From contig CAYTZH010000007.1 of the NCBI GenBank assembly GCA_964442285.1, positions 76,102 through 140,101 on the forward strand: a DNA stretch of 64,000 bases. The letters are read 5' to 3'. Below the pieces are notes generated by a model. It did no database searches. It saw only the letters and a list, made by a program, of their open reading frames with translations, and was not told the DNA's origin. Below, one piece after another: positions 8,531 through 15,911 of the stretch (position 1 is its first letter; each line of letters begins with the position of its first letter). Both the position numbers and the translations under genes were made by a program. This stretch comes from CAYTZH01 sp964442285. GTDB lineage: Bacteria > Myxococcota_A > UBA9160 > JAFDET01.

Positions 8531-9139
8531 ATGTCGCGCCTCGAGTTCTTCTTCGACTGTTCGAGCCCCTGGACCTATCTCGCAAGCCACCGGATCGTGT
8601 CGGTGGCGGAAGCGGCCGGGGCGGAGCTCGTGTGGCGGCCGGTCCTGGTCGGGGGCGTCTTCAACGCGGTGAACGGAAGTGTGTACGAGCAGCGCGCGAA
8701 TCCCGTCCCGGCGAAGCTCCGCTACCACGCCAAGGACCTCCGGGACTGGGCCCGTCTCTACGGCCTCCAGATCCGCTGGCCGTCGATCTTCCCGGTGAAC
8801 AGCGCGCGGGCCATGCGCGGCTGCTTCGTGGCCGAGGCGTCCGGGCGGCTGCCGGACTACGCCCGCGCCGTGTTCGAGGCCTACTGGGGGCGCGACGAGG
8901 ACATCGCGAGCGAGGCGGTGCTCGGGAAGATCGCCAGCACCGTGGGGCTCGAGCCCGCCGACTTCGCGGCGGCGGTCGCGTCCCGGGCGCTGAGGGACCG
9001 CCTGCGCGCCAACACCGACGAGCTCATCGCGCGGGGCGGCTTCGGCTCCCCCACCATGTTCGTGAACGGCGACGACATGTACTTCGGCAACGACCGCCTG
9101 CCCCTGGTGGAGGCGGCGCTGGCCGCCGCGTCGGTCTAG
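8531..9139 (+). CDS. 2-hydroxychromene-2-carboxylate isomerase / DsbA-like family protein
   Basis: A 202-residue soluble protein of the kappa-class GST/HCCA isomerase family (thioredoxin fold with a helical insertion). It starts LEFFFDCSSPWTYLASHR, where the serine of the family motif replaces a DsbA-type CXXC. It ends with the cis-Pro strand GGFGSPTMFVNGDDMYFGNDR. HCCA isomerase acts in aromatic (naphthalene) degradation, but many homologues are unassigned glutathione-dependent enzymes. No other aromatic-degradation genes adjoin. It is divergent from the ActC-like gene, with about 90 bp between starts, and its stop overlaps the next gene by 4 bp. Confidence 0.88.
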   Translation: MSRLEFFFDCSSPWTYLASHRIVSVAEAAGAELVWRPVLVGGVFNAVNGSVYEQRANPVPAKLRYHAKDLRDWARLYGLQIRWPSIFPVNSARAMRGCFVAEASGRLPDYARAVFEAYWGRDEDIASEAVLGKIASTVGLEPADFAAAVASRALRDRLRANTDELIARGGFGSPTMFVNGDDMYFGNDRLPLVEAALAAASV

Positions 9140-10002
9140 GCGAAGCCGAAGACGCGGCGGGCATTCTCCCGCAGGAACCGGGGCCAGACCTCGTCCTTCA
9201 GCGGGACGTCGGGCAGCTCCGAGAAGATGCGGTCGAGGGTCATCCCCATCGGGAAGTAGCCCGCGTACATCACCCTGTCGGCGCCGCGGGTGTTGGCGTA
9301 GTGGAGGATGTCCCTCGGGTAGTGCTTCGGCGCGAACGCGCTCGTCGAGTAGAAGAGGTTCGGGTACTTGAGCATGAGCTTGACCGCGAGGTCCGTCCAC
9401 GGCTCGGCGCCGTGGCGCATCACGAACTTCAGCTCGGGGAAGTACCAGCAGACCTCGTCGATCCGCTCCACGTGCTGGGCCGACATGGGGATGCGCGGTC
9501 CCGGGACGCCGACGCAGACGCAGATGGGCAGGTCCAGCTCCACGCACTTGGCGTAGAGCGGGAAGAAGCGCTTGTCGTCGATGGGGACCTGGGGGAGCAG
9601 GCCGCAGGGGAAGGCGCTGGCCGCCGCGACGCCCAGGGTCTCGTGCAGCGACACGAGCCGCCGCACCTCCTGCATGCCCCGGTTGGGGTTCACCTCGACG
9701 CTGCCGGAGAAGCGGTCGGGGTGCTCCCGCAGGGCGCGCAGGGCGTCCCGGTCGTCCTCGGCCACGGGGATCAGGGCGCGCTCGACGCCGTGCCGGTCCA
9801 TGGCGTCGAGCGCCACCTTCACGAAGTCGCTGCCCGGCTCGAAGGACGGCACGCCCTTGAACAGGTGCTGGGCCGGCATCTTGTAGTCGCGGCTCTCGGC
9901 GTCCATGAGCTGGGGGGTGAGAAAGTCGTAGATGCGGCGGGTGTCGTCCGTGGGGATCGAGAGCATCAGGTCGATCACGCCGAGGTCGCGGGGCATGGGC
10001 AT
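9136..10002 (-). CDS. Amidohydrolase-2 family TIM-barrel protein
   Basis: A 288-residue cytosolic protein of the amidohydrolase_2 superfamily, whose members hydrolyse or decarboxylate small organic acids. The family ending is clear (WPRFLRENARRVFGFA), as are barrel strands such as LPICVCVGVPGPRI and LKFVMRHGAEPWTDL. The N-terminal metal-binding HXH of classical members is absent at IDLMLSIP, so metal use and substrate are uncertain. It is convergent with the isomerase gene (4-bp overlap) and about 70 bp from the divergent thioesterase. Confidence 0.8.
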   Translation of the reverse strand: MPMPRDLGVIDLMLSIPTDDTRRIYDFLTPQLMDAESRDYKMPAQHLFKGVPSFEPGSDFVKVALDAMDRHGVERALIPVAEDDRDALRALREHPDRFSGSVEVNPNRGMQEVRRLVSLHETLGVAAASAFPCGLLPQVPIDDKRFFPLYAKCVELDLPICVCVGVPGPRIPMSAQHVERIDEVCWYFPELKFVMRHGAEPWTDLAVKLMLKYPNLFYSTSAFAPKHYPRDILHYANTRGADRVMYAGYFPMGMTLDRIFSELPDVPLKDEVWPRFLRENARRVFGFA

Positions 10003-10075
10003 GGGGAAGCTCCGGTGGGTGACCGCATTCTACGGCAGCCGGGCCCGGCGCCGGATCCGCTAGCATCCGCCTCCC

Positions 10076-10879
10076 GTGGCATCCCCGTTCGAGCACCTCC
10101 TCGCCGGCCTCGCTCTCGAGCGCCTCGACCGCGACCTCTTCCTCGGCGAGCCCGGTCCCGGGAGCGGACGTCTGTTCGGGGGGATGGTGGCCGCCCAGTC
10201 CTACCGGGCCGCGGCGCACACCGTGGAGCAGGGGGCGCTCCACTCCCTCCACGCCTACTTCCTGCGCCCGGGCCGCCACGACGTGCCGATCCGCTTCGCG
10301 ATCGACCGGATCCGGGACGGGCGCACGTTCACCACCCGCCGGGTCGTGGCCCACCAGGCCGGCGAGGCGATCTTCAACCTCTCCTGCAGCTTCGCGAGCC
10401 CCGAGGAGGGCATCTCGCACCAGCTCGAGATGCCCGCGGCCCCGCCGCCCGAGGCGGGCGTCGACTGGGACGCCGGGCGCGGCTACGCGAGCCCGATCGA
10501 GGTCCGCGGCCTCGACCCGAACGAGCCGGAGCAGGCCCAGGAGCCCCGCTGTCGCTTCTGGCTGCGACCGCGCGGGCCGGTGCCCGACGACCCGATCCTC
10601 CACACCGCCCTGCTGGTCTACGCCAGCGACCGGGCGCTGCTCTCGACGGCCGCCCGCCCCCACCCGGCACCGCGGGAGGCCCGGCGCGCCGCCAGCCTCG
10701 ACCACGCCTTCTGGCTGCACCGGCCGCCCCGCTTCGACGACTGGCTGCTCTACGCCATGGAGAGCCCGGTCGCCCATGCGGCGCGGGGTCTCGTCTTCGG
10801 CGCCCTCTACCAGGCGGACGGCACCCGCGTCGCCTCGACGGCCCAGGAGGCCTTGATCCGGTTCCCGCGGGGGCTCTAG
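10076..10879 (+). CDS. tesB: Acyl-CoA thioesterase II
   Basis: A 267-residue double-hotdog thioesterase that hydrolyses medium- to long-chain acyl-CoA to free acid and CoA. Diagnostic stretches are GRLFGGMVAAQSYRAA, LHSLHAYFLRPGR, VAHQAGEAIFNLSCSF in the first hotdog and the second-hotdog segment SLDHAFWLHRPPRFDDWLLY. The start is GTG at 10076. It fits the general lipid and CoA metabolism of its neighbours but is not in an evident operon. Confidence 0.93.
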   Translation: MASPFEHLLAGLALERLDRDLFLGEPGPGSGRLFGGMVAAQSYRAAAHTVEQGALHSLHAYFLRPGRHDVPIRFAIDRIRDGRTFTTRRVVAHQAGEAIFNLSCSFASPEEGISHQLEMPAAPPPEAGVDWDAGRGYASPIEVRGLDPNEPEQAQEPRCRFWLRPRGPVPDDPILHTALLVYASDRALLSTAARPHPAPREARRAASLDHAFWLHRPPRFDDWLLYAMESPVAHAARGLVFGALYQADGTRVASTAQEALIRFPRGL

Positions 10880-10955
10880 AGCCCGCCGAGCTCCCCGTGA
10901 ACCCCGGGATCCCCCTCCGCGTAGTAGGGACTGCGCCCACCTGGAGGACGACCCC

Positions 10956-11306
10956 ATGGATCCCCGCTCGACCCACGACGCGCATTCCGACCGCGAAGGC
11001 CCTCGGGGGCCCCGCGGCCTGCGAGACCCCGGGGAGTGGCATCGCGACTATCCCGGCCGCCGCATCGCCGGGGTCTGCGCCAGCGTCGCCGAGAACCTGG
11101 AGGTCTCGGTGAGCGTGGTGCGGGCATTCTTCGTCCTGACCAGCTTCTTCCACCTGACCGGGGTGATCCTGTACGCCGCGCTCTGGGTCCTGCTCCCGGC
11201 CGAGCCGGGACAGCCCTCCGCCTTCGACCGCGGGGTGCGCTCCGCCCGCCGGCTGCTGGAGGCGCGGGAGGACACGCCCAGCGGCGACGCGGGCTCGGCC
11301 TCGTGA
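10956..11306 (+). CDS. PspC domain membrane protein
   Basis: A 116-residue protein. Residues about 27-85 match the PspC domain (GRRIAGVCASVAENLEVSVSVVRAFFV), with a membrane segment at FVLTSFFHLTGVILYAALWVLLP. PspC proteins take part in envelope-stress responses in enterobacteria; many stand-alone versions are uncharacterised. GGAGG precedes the ATG. The GTG of the next small gene overlaps this stop (GTGA), so the two are translationally coupled. Confidence 0.85.
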   Translation: MDPRSTHDAHSDREGPRGPRGLRDPGEWHRDYPGRRIAGVCASVAENLEVSVSVVRAFFVLTSFFHLTGVILYAALWVLLPAEPGQPSAFDRGVRSARRLLEAREDTPSGDAGSAS

Positions 11307-11521
11307 GCGCCCGGCGCCCGCGACCCCGGCCCGGCCCCGCGGCCGCGGCGCGCCTGCGACGCCTCGTCGGCCCGCAGGCCGCGGCGCGCCTGCGACGCCT
11401 CGCTCGCGGGGCGGGTGGCGCGGCGCTCGTGCTCGTCGGTGCGGTGATGCTCGTCACGCCCGGCCCCGGCCTGCTGCTGATCTACCTCGGGCTGAGGCTC
11501 CTCGGCGTCCTCTCCGCCTGA
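11303..11521 (+). CDS. Small PGPGW-like membrane protein
   Basis: A 72-residue protein translated from a GTG that overlaps the pspC-like stop. The C-terminal half is one or two tight membrane segments around TPGPGLLLIYLGL. This resembles the PGPGW family of small predicted membrane proteins, although the tryptophan is leucine here. The N-terminal half is highly basic and holds a duplicated eight-residue unit, AAARLRRL. Function is unknown; coupling to PspC suggests an envelope role. Confidence 0.7.
   Translation: MSARRPRPRPGPAAAARLRRLVGPQAAARLRRLARGAGGAALVLVGAVMLVTPGPGLLLIYLGLRLLGVLSA
11341..11402 (+). repeat. 26-bp perfect direct repeat within the PGPGW-like gene
   Basis: Copies at 11341-11366 and 11377-11402 are identical, with a 36-bp period. 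They keep frame and duplicate the basic AAARLRRL segment. Confidence 0.95.
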
Positions 11522-11617
11522 CCCGCGCCCTCTCCCTCGAAGATTTTTCGCGACGACTCCGTTTTGGTGTGCTCCGTCACCGGCCCCTCGGCGCCGATGT
11601 TCGATTCCTCCCGTGAA

Positions 11618-11655
11618 CGCCGAGATCGGGTGGGACCCCCGGGTTCTTCTCGGCG
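11618..11655 (+). promoter_or_regulatory. Leader hairpin upstream of a lipoprotein gene
   Basis: An 8-bp inverted repeat (11618-11625 with 11648-11655) encloses a smaller GGGT/ACCC stem. It ends about 18 bases before the ATG of the lipoprotein gene, next to its AGGGA ribosome site. It may affect translation; no known riboswitch class is recognised. Confidence 0.25.
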
Positions 11656-11673
11656 AGCGGAGGGAAACGAACC

Positions 11674-12093
11674 ATGGCTCGATCATTGCGCGCTCTCAGC
11701 TTCTGCCTCCTCGCGTTGCTCGCGTTCCCGATGGCAGCCTGCGACGTGTCGCCGGTCACGCTCATGATCCCCGACTTCGACTCGGCGCAGGTCGATGGCA
11801 TCACCTTCTGGAGGCTCGACGGCGCCACCGGTCAGTACGCCGAAGAGATGTCCGTGGTCTTCACCGACGTCCGGGTGGAGGGCAGCCAGGAGCTCGTGAC
11901 CTACCACTTCACCACGCCTGCGGTCGGCGACACGGGCGTCTGGGCCGAGGGCGTCCTCACGCGAGACGCAGTCGATCCGGACGTGGTGACCGTCGAGCTG
12001 CACTACCTGCATCCCTCGCCGGGCGTCTACAAGGTCTCCACCTACAACGCCGTGGGCGACTCGCCCATGAGCGCCAACGAGGTGGCGCTCTAG
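11674..12093 (+). CDS. Small lipoprotein of unknown function
   Basis: A protein of 139 residues. Residues 1-23 form a lipoprotein signal peptide (hydrophobic core LSFCLLALLAF, lipobox PMAAC). The mature 116-residue part is acidic and beta-rich (ITFWRLDGATGQYAEEMSVVF, LVTYHFTTPAVGDTG, VTVELHYLHP). It resembles a single immunoglobulin-like or carbohydrate-binding domain. I do not recognise the family. AGGGA precedes the ATG. It is convergent with the enoyl-CoA hydratase gene, with a hairpin between. Confidence 0.75.
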   Translation: MARSLRALSFCLLALLAFPMAACDVSPVTLMIPDFDSAQVDGITFWRLDGATGQYAEEMSVVFTDVRVEGSQELVTYHFTTPAVGDTGVWAEGVLTRDAVDPDVVTVELHYLHPSPGVYKVSTYNAVGDSPMSANEVAL

Positions 12094-12136
12094 TCGCCCC
12101 ACCGGGGGACGTTCTCGTCGGAGGGGATCGGGAGGG

Positions 12137-12159
12137 GGCGGCCGCGGGGTGCGGCCGCC
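12137..12159. terminator. GC-rich hairpin between convergent genes
   Basis: A perfect 9-bp stem (12137-12145 with 12151-12159) with a GGGGT loop. It lies between the stop of the plus-strand lipoprotein gene and the stop of the minus-strand hydratase gene, a natural place for a two-way terminator. No T tract is seen on either side. Confidence 0.55.
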
Positions 12160-12936
12160 TCACTCCTCGAAGCGGCCGTGGCGGCCCGCGCCGCCCTCGA
12201 AGCGGCGCGCGCCCTCGCGGGTCTCCCCGCTCTCGATCGTCTCCCGTCCCCGCCGCGTCTCGTTGCGCAGGGCGTCCTCCAGGCCGAGGGAGGCCTGCTC
12301 GTGGACCGAGCGGCGGTCCGAGCGCATGCAGCGCTGCGGAAAGGCGGCGATGCGGGCCGCGAGGGCCTCGGCCTCGCGCCGGGCTTCGCCGTCGGGCACC
12401 ACCCGGTCGGCCAGGCCGATGCGCAGGGCCTCCTCGGCCTCGACGGGCCGTCCGGTGAGCACGAGGTCCAGGGCGCGTCCCTGTCCCACGATCCGGGGCA
12501 GGCGCACGGTGCCGCCGTCCACCAGCGGCACGCCCCAGCGGCGGCAGAACACACCGAAGACGGCGCTGCGCTCCACGACGCGCAAATCGCACCAGAGGGC
12601 GAGCTCGAGGCCGCCCGCCACGGCGTAGCCCGAGACCGCGGCGACGACCGGCTTGGCCAGCTGCATGCGGGTGGGTCCCATGGGACCATCGCCCTCCAGG
12701 AGCACGCGGTTGCCCTCGCCCCGGGCCACGGCCTTCAGGTCGGCCCCGGCGCAGAAGTGGCCGCCCTCGCCCCAGAGCACCGCCACGCTCGCCTCGGGAT
12801 CGGCCTCGAAGCGCCGGAAGGCCTCGGCCAGGGCCTCCGCGGTGGGTGCGTCGACGGCATTGCGCACGTCGGGTCGCGACAGCACGACCGTCGTCACGGG
12901 ACCCCTCCGCTCGCTCCGGACGCTCATGACGCCCAT
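12160..12936 (-). CDS. Enoyl-CoA hydratase/isomerase (crotonase) family protein
   Basis: A 258-residue crotonase-fold enzyme. The oxyanion-hole strands are visible as GGHFCAGADLKA and the SGYAVAGGLELALWCDLRV motif. Crotonases act on acyl-CoA esters (hydration, isomerisation, dehydration). The glutamates of true hydratases are not obvious at VFCRRWGVPLVDGGTVRLPR, which has one acidic residue, so the exact reaction is open. An internal ATG at 12927 is an alternative start. The last 35 residues are unusually rich in Arg, Glu and Gly. Confidence 0.9.
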   Translation of the reverse strand: MGVMSVRSERRGPVTTVVLSRPDVRNAVDAPTAEALAEAFRRFEADPEASVAVLWGEGGHFCAGADLKAVARGEGNRVLLEGDGPMGPTRMQLAKPVVAAVSGYAVAGGLELALWCDLRVVERSAVFGVFCRRWGVPLVDGGTVRLPRIVGQGRALDLVLTGRPVEAEEALRIGLADRVVPDGEARREAEALAARIAAFPQRCMRSDRRSVHEQASLGLEDALRNETRRGRETIESGETREGARRFEGGAGRHGRFEE

Positions 12937-13122
12937 GCTAGCCGCGCGGCCGGCGCAAGCCGTCCCCCAAGCGGAGCGGGGTGATCAAGCCCCAGCGAGA
13001 GAGCAGGAGATCGGGTCCGAGGGGTGTCGGTCCGGGCGCCGCGACCCCGGCCCGCCCCCTCCCGCTGCCGACTCCGGGGAAACCCGGTCGACGCGGCGGC
13101 GCCGCCGGCCGATCCGGAGCCC

Positions 13123-14235
13123 ATGTTCGGACGCAAGCGAAGCGCTGCCGAGGGCCCCGGCGAGAAGGCCCGCGGCCGTGGGACGACCTCCGACGAGGCC
13201 GCGCTCCTGGTCGACGCGCTCGACACCGTGAGCGCCTTCCTCGACGCCCTGGGCGAGCTGGCCTTCGACCTGGGCGAGCTCGACGCCGCCGCCATCCGGG
13301 CCCGCTTCGAGGCCTGGAAGCGCAATCTCCTGGCGGGCTCCGAGGCCGAGGAGGCCGACGCCGAGATCGGGGCGTCGGGTCCGCGGGACTGGCGCGGGGC
13401 CCAGCGCTTCGTGGCCCACCACCGGCGGGACGAGCGGGACTTCGTCGTCCGCAGCCTCGCGGATCTGCGCGAGGTCATCTGGGCGTTCATCCGGGTGCTG
13501 AGCAAGGCGCTGGTGGAAGGGCGCAGCGCCGATGCGCGGCTGGAGGCCCAGGTCGAGCGGCTCCGCGGTGCGGCGTCGGACGGCTCGATCGAGCGGCTCA
13601 AGCAGGAGGCCGGCGCCACGGTGAACCTGGTGGAGCGGCTCGCCGAGGAGCGCCAGGATCGCGAGAGCACCCTGATCCAGGAGCTGGGCTCGCGCCTCGA
13701 CCAGCTGCGCTCGGAGCTCGAAGAGGCCCGCGAGCGCATGGCCCAGGACGGGCTGACCGAGCTCTACAACCGGGCCGCCTTCGACGAGCAGCTCGGCCGC
13801 TACGCCGCCATGGGTGTGCTGACCCAGCGGACCGCCTGGCTCTACATGGTCGACGTGGACCACTTCAAGTGGCTCAACGACAGCTTCGGGCACCCGGCCG
13901 GCGACGCGGTCCTGCGCGAGCTGGCCCGCTGCCTGCGCGGGAGCTTCGGCCGCCAGGACGACTTCGTCGCCCGCTTCGGCGGCGAGGAGTTCGGGGTGAT
14001 CATCCCCGACGCGGAGCCCGCCATCGCCGAGCGCCTCGGCGAGCGGCTGCTCGACAACGTGCGCGGCCGGACCTTCGTCCACGAGGGCCGCGAGATGCGC
14101 ATCACCGTCTCGGTCGGCGTGGCCCGGCTGCGGGCGGGCGAGCTCGCCGAGACCTGGCTCGAGCGGGCCGACCGCCTGCTCTACGAGGCCAAGCAGGCCG
14201 GTCGGGACCGCTTCCGGATCGACCCCGTCGACTAG
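13123..14235 (+). CDS. Diguanylate cyclase (GGDEF) with N-terminal helical domain
   Basis: A 370-residue soluble protein. Residues about 1-205 are helical (coiled-coil near 185-205: LGSRLDQLRSELEEARERM). The GGDEF domain runs from about 207 to the end. The active-site loop is GGEEF at residues 286-290. An RXXD product-inhibition site (RQDD, 277-280) lies five residues before it, so it should make c-di-GMP with feedback control. The start ATG follows GGAG by 4 bases; a GTG at 13024 would add a low-complexity Pro/Arg leader. The N-terminal helical part resembles that of cytosolic stand-alone cyclases whose signal is unknown. Confidence 0.93.
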   Translation: MFGRKRSAAEGPGEKARGRGTTSDEAALLVDALDTVSAFLDALGELAFDLGELDAAAIRARFEAWKRNLLAGSEAEEADAEIGASGPRDWRGAQRFVAHHRRDERDFVVRSLADLREVIWAFIRVLSKALVEGRSADARLEAQVERLRGAASDGSIERLKQEAGATVNLVERLAEERQDRESTLIQELGSRLDQLRSELEEARERMAQDGLTELYNRAAFDEQLGRYAAMGVLTQRTAWLYMVDVDHFKWLNDSFGHPAGDAVLRELARCLRGSFGRQDDFVARFGGEEFGVIIPDAEPAIAERLGERLLDNVRGRTFVHEGREMRITVSVGVARLRAGELAETWLERADRLLYEAKQAGRDRFRIDPVD

Positions 14236-15860
14236 GCGAGGCGTCCCATGGCGCAGCCGTCGGCCCGCGGGTCGCTGCCTCCCCACAGCACCCCGCTCGG
14301 GTCGCGACGGATGATCTGACCGCGGCCGAAGACCACCCGGCCGAAGCCTGCAGTGCGTCGCACGCGGTGGCCCCGCGCCTCGAGGGCCGCGCAGGTCGCC
14401 TCCGGCAGCCCGTCCTCGAGGGCCACCGGGCTGGCCGCCGCGCCCGCCTCCAGGCAGAAGCGAGGCCGGTCGAGCGCCCGCTGCGGATCGAGGCCGTCGT
14501 CGGCCATCGCCACCACCACCTGCAGGTGGCCCTGGGGCTGCATGAAGCCGCCCATCACGCCGAAGGGGCCGTAGAGACTCCCGTCGGAGACGCGGGTCAT
14601 CAGGCCGGGGATGATCGTGTGGTAGGGGCGCTTCCCCGGAGCCAACGCGTTCGGGTGTCGGGGGTCGAGGCTGAAGCCGAGCCCGCGATTCTGGAGCGAG
14701 AAGCCGAAGCCGTCGGGCACGATGCCGGTACCGAATCCCTGGTAGTTGCTGTTGATGAAGCTGCAGGCGTTGCCCGCGCCGTCGACCGCGCACAGGTAGA
14801 CCGTCTCGGACACCCCCCCCGGTGTACCGGGTTGCGCGTCAAGACGTGCCCGCCGGGCGTCGATCTCCCGGCGACGCGTCTGGGCGTAGGCGTCGGAGAG
14901 CAGCGCCGCCACGGGCACCTCGGCGCGGGCCGGGTCGGCCACGTAGGCGCGGGCGTCCGCGAAGGCCAGGCGCATGGCCTCGATGAGCAGGTGCCAGCGG
15001 TCCGGGCCGAGGGGGGCGAGCGCCGCCAGGTCGAAGCCCTCCACGATTTTCAGGGCCAGGAGGGCGGCCAGGCCCTGGCCGTTGGGCGGACACTCGTGGA
15101 CCCGCAGGTCCCGGTAGGTGGTCGTGATCGGCGTCTCCCAGCTGGAGGCGTGTCGGGCCAGGTCCGCCTCGTCGAGGACGCCGCCGTGGCGCTGGACCGT
15201 CGCGGCCACGGCCTCCGCGACGGGCCCCTCGTAGAAGCCCCGGGCGCCGTGCTCGGCCACCCGCCGGAGGGTCCGGGCCAGGCCGGGGTTGCGGAACAGC
15301 TCCCCCGCCTCGGGACCGCGGCCGTCGAGGGTGAGCTCGCGCCCGCCCGGGGAGTTCGCGAGCTGGCTGTGGACGCCGAGGCGCCACTGCCACGCGGTGA
15401 GCGGCGTCACCGGGAAGCCGCCCTCCGCCAGGGCCACCGCCGGGGCGAGCACCCGCTCCCGGGGCAGCCGGCCGTGACGCTCCAGGGTGTCGCACCAGCC
15501 GGCGCAGGCGCCGGGCACGGTGATCGTGTGGGCGTGGTGGGGCGGAAGGCCGTCCCCCAGGCCCTCGCGGGCGAGGCGCTCCAGGTCGAGGCCGGCCGGA
15601 GCCCGACCGGATCCGTTCAGGGCGGTCACCTCGCCGCTGGCGGCGTCGTAGCAGAGCGCGAAGCAGTCGCCGCCGATGCCGGTCATGCAGGGCTCGGTGA
15701 CCGCCAGGGCCGCGGCCGCGGCCACCGCGGCATCGGCCGCCGTGCCGCCGGCCCCGAGCACGTCGAGCCCCGCCGCGGTGGCGAGGGGCTGGCTCGTGGC
15801 CACCATGCCCCCGGTGGCCAGCACCGGCGAGCGGCGCGAATCGTAGACGGGCGTCTCCAT
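14232..15860 (-). CDS. Gamma-glutamyltransferase family N-terminal nucleophile hydrolase
   Basis: A 542-residue protein of the gamma-glutamyltransferase superfamily, which is made as a precursor and cleaves itself before a catalytic threonine. The likely nucleophile is the Thr in SETVYLCAVDGAGNA, followed by SFINSNYQGFGTGIV and FSLQNRG. This is the YwrD-like subgroup pattern, rather than the TTHFSVVD of classical glutathione hydrolases. No signal peptide is seen, so it is probably cytosolic; YwrD-like members may act on cephalosporin-type or gamma-glutamyl amides. ATG 15860 begins METPVYDSRRSPV; an ATG at 15884 is possible. It is convergent with the cyclase (4-bp overlap). Confidence 0.9.
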   Translation of the reverse strand: METPVYDSRRSPVLATGGMVATSQPLATAAGLDVLGAGGTAADAAVAAAAALAVTEPCMTGIGGDCFALCYDAASGEVTALNGSGRAPAGLDLERLAREGLGDGLPPHHAHTITVPGACAGWCDTLERHGRLPRERVLAPAVALAEGGFPVTPLTAWQWRLGVHSQLANSPGGRELTLDGRGPEAGELFRNPGLARTLRRVAEHGARGFYEGPVAEAVAATVQRHGGVLDEADLARHASSWETPITTTYRDLRVHECPPNGQGLAALLALKIVEGFDLAALAPLGPDRWHLLIEAMRLAFADARAYVADPARAEVPVAALLSDAYAQTRRREIDARRARLDAQPGTPGGVSETVYLCAVDGAGNACSFINSNYQGFGTGIVPDGFGFSLQNRGLGFSLDPRHPNALAPGKRPYHTIIPGLMTRVSDGSLYGPFGVMGGFMQPQGHLQVVVAMADDGLDPQRALDRPRFCLEAGAAASPVALEDGLPEATCAALEARGHRVRRTAGFGRVVFGRGQIIRRDPSGVLWGGSDPRADGCAMGRLA

Positions 15861-15911
15861 CGCCCCAGGATACAGCGGGGTCATCGGAGGCCGGTGCTAC
15901 GCTGCGCGGCC

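Noticed and set aside
6824..10957. Very long open frames antisense to real genes here and elsewhere (for example opposite the PQQ, asnB and glycan genes)
   Set aside because: They are frame shadows caused by high GC; their products are Arg/Pro/Ala-rich without motifs, while the opposite strand encodes clear families.
11535..11560. T-rich stretch after the PGPGW-like gene as an intrinsic terminator
   Set aside because: Only a 4-bp imperfect stem precedes the T run, too weak to support a call.
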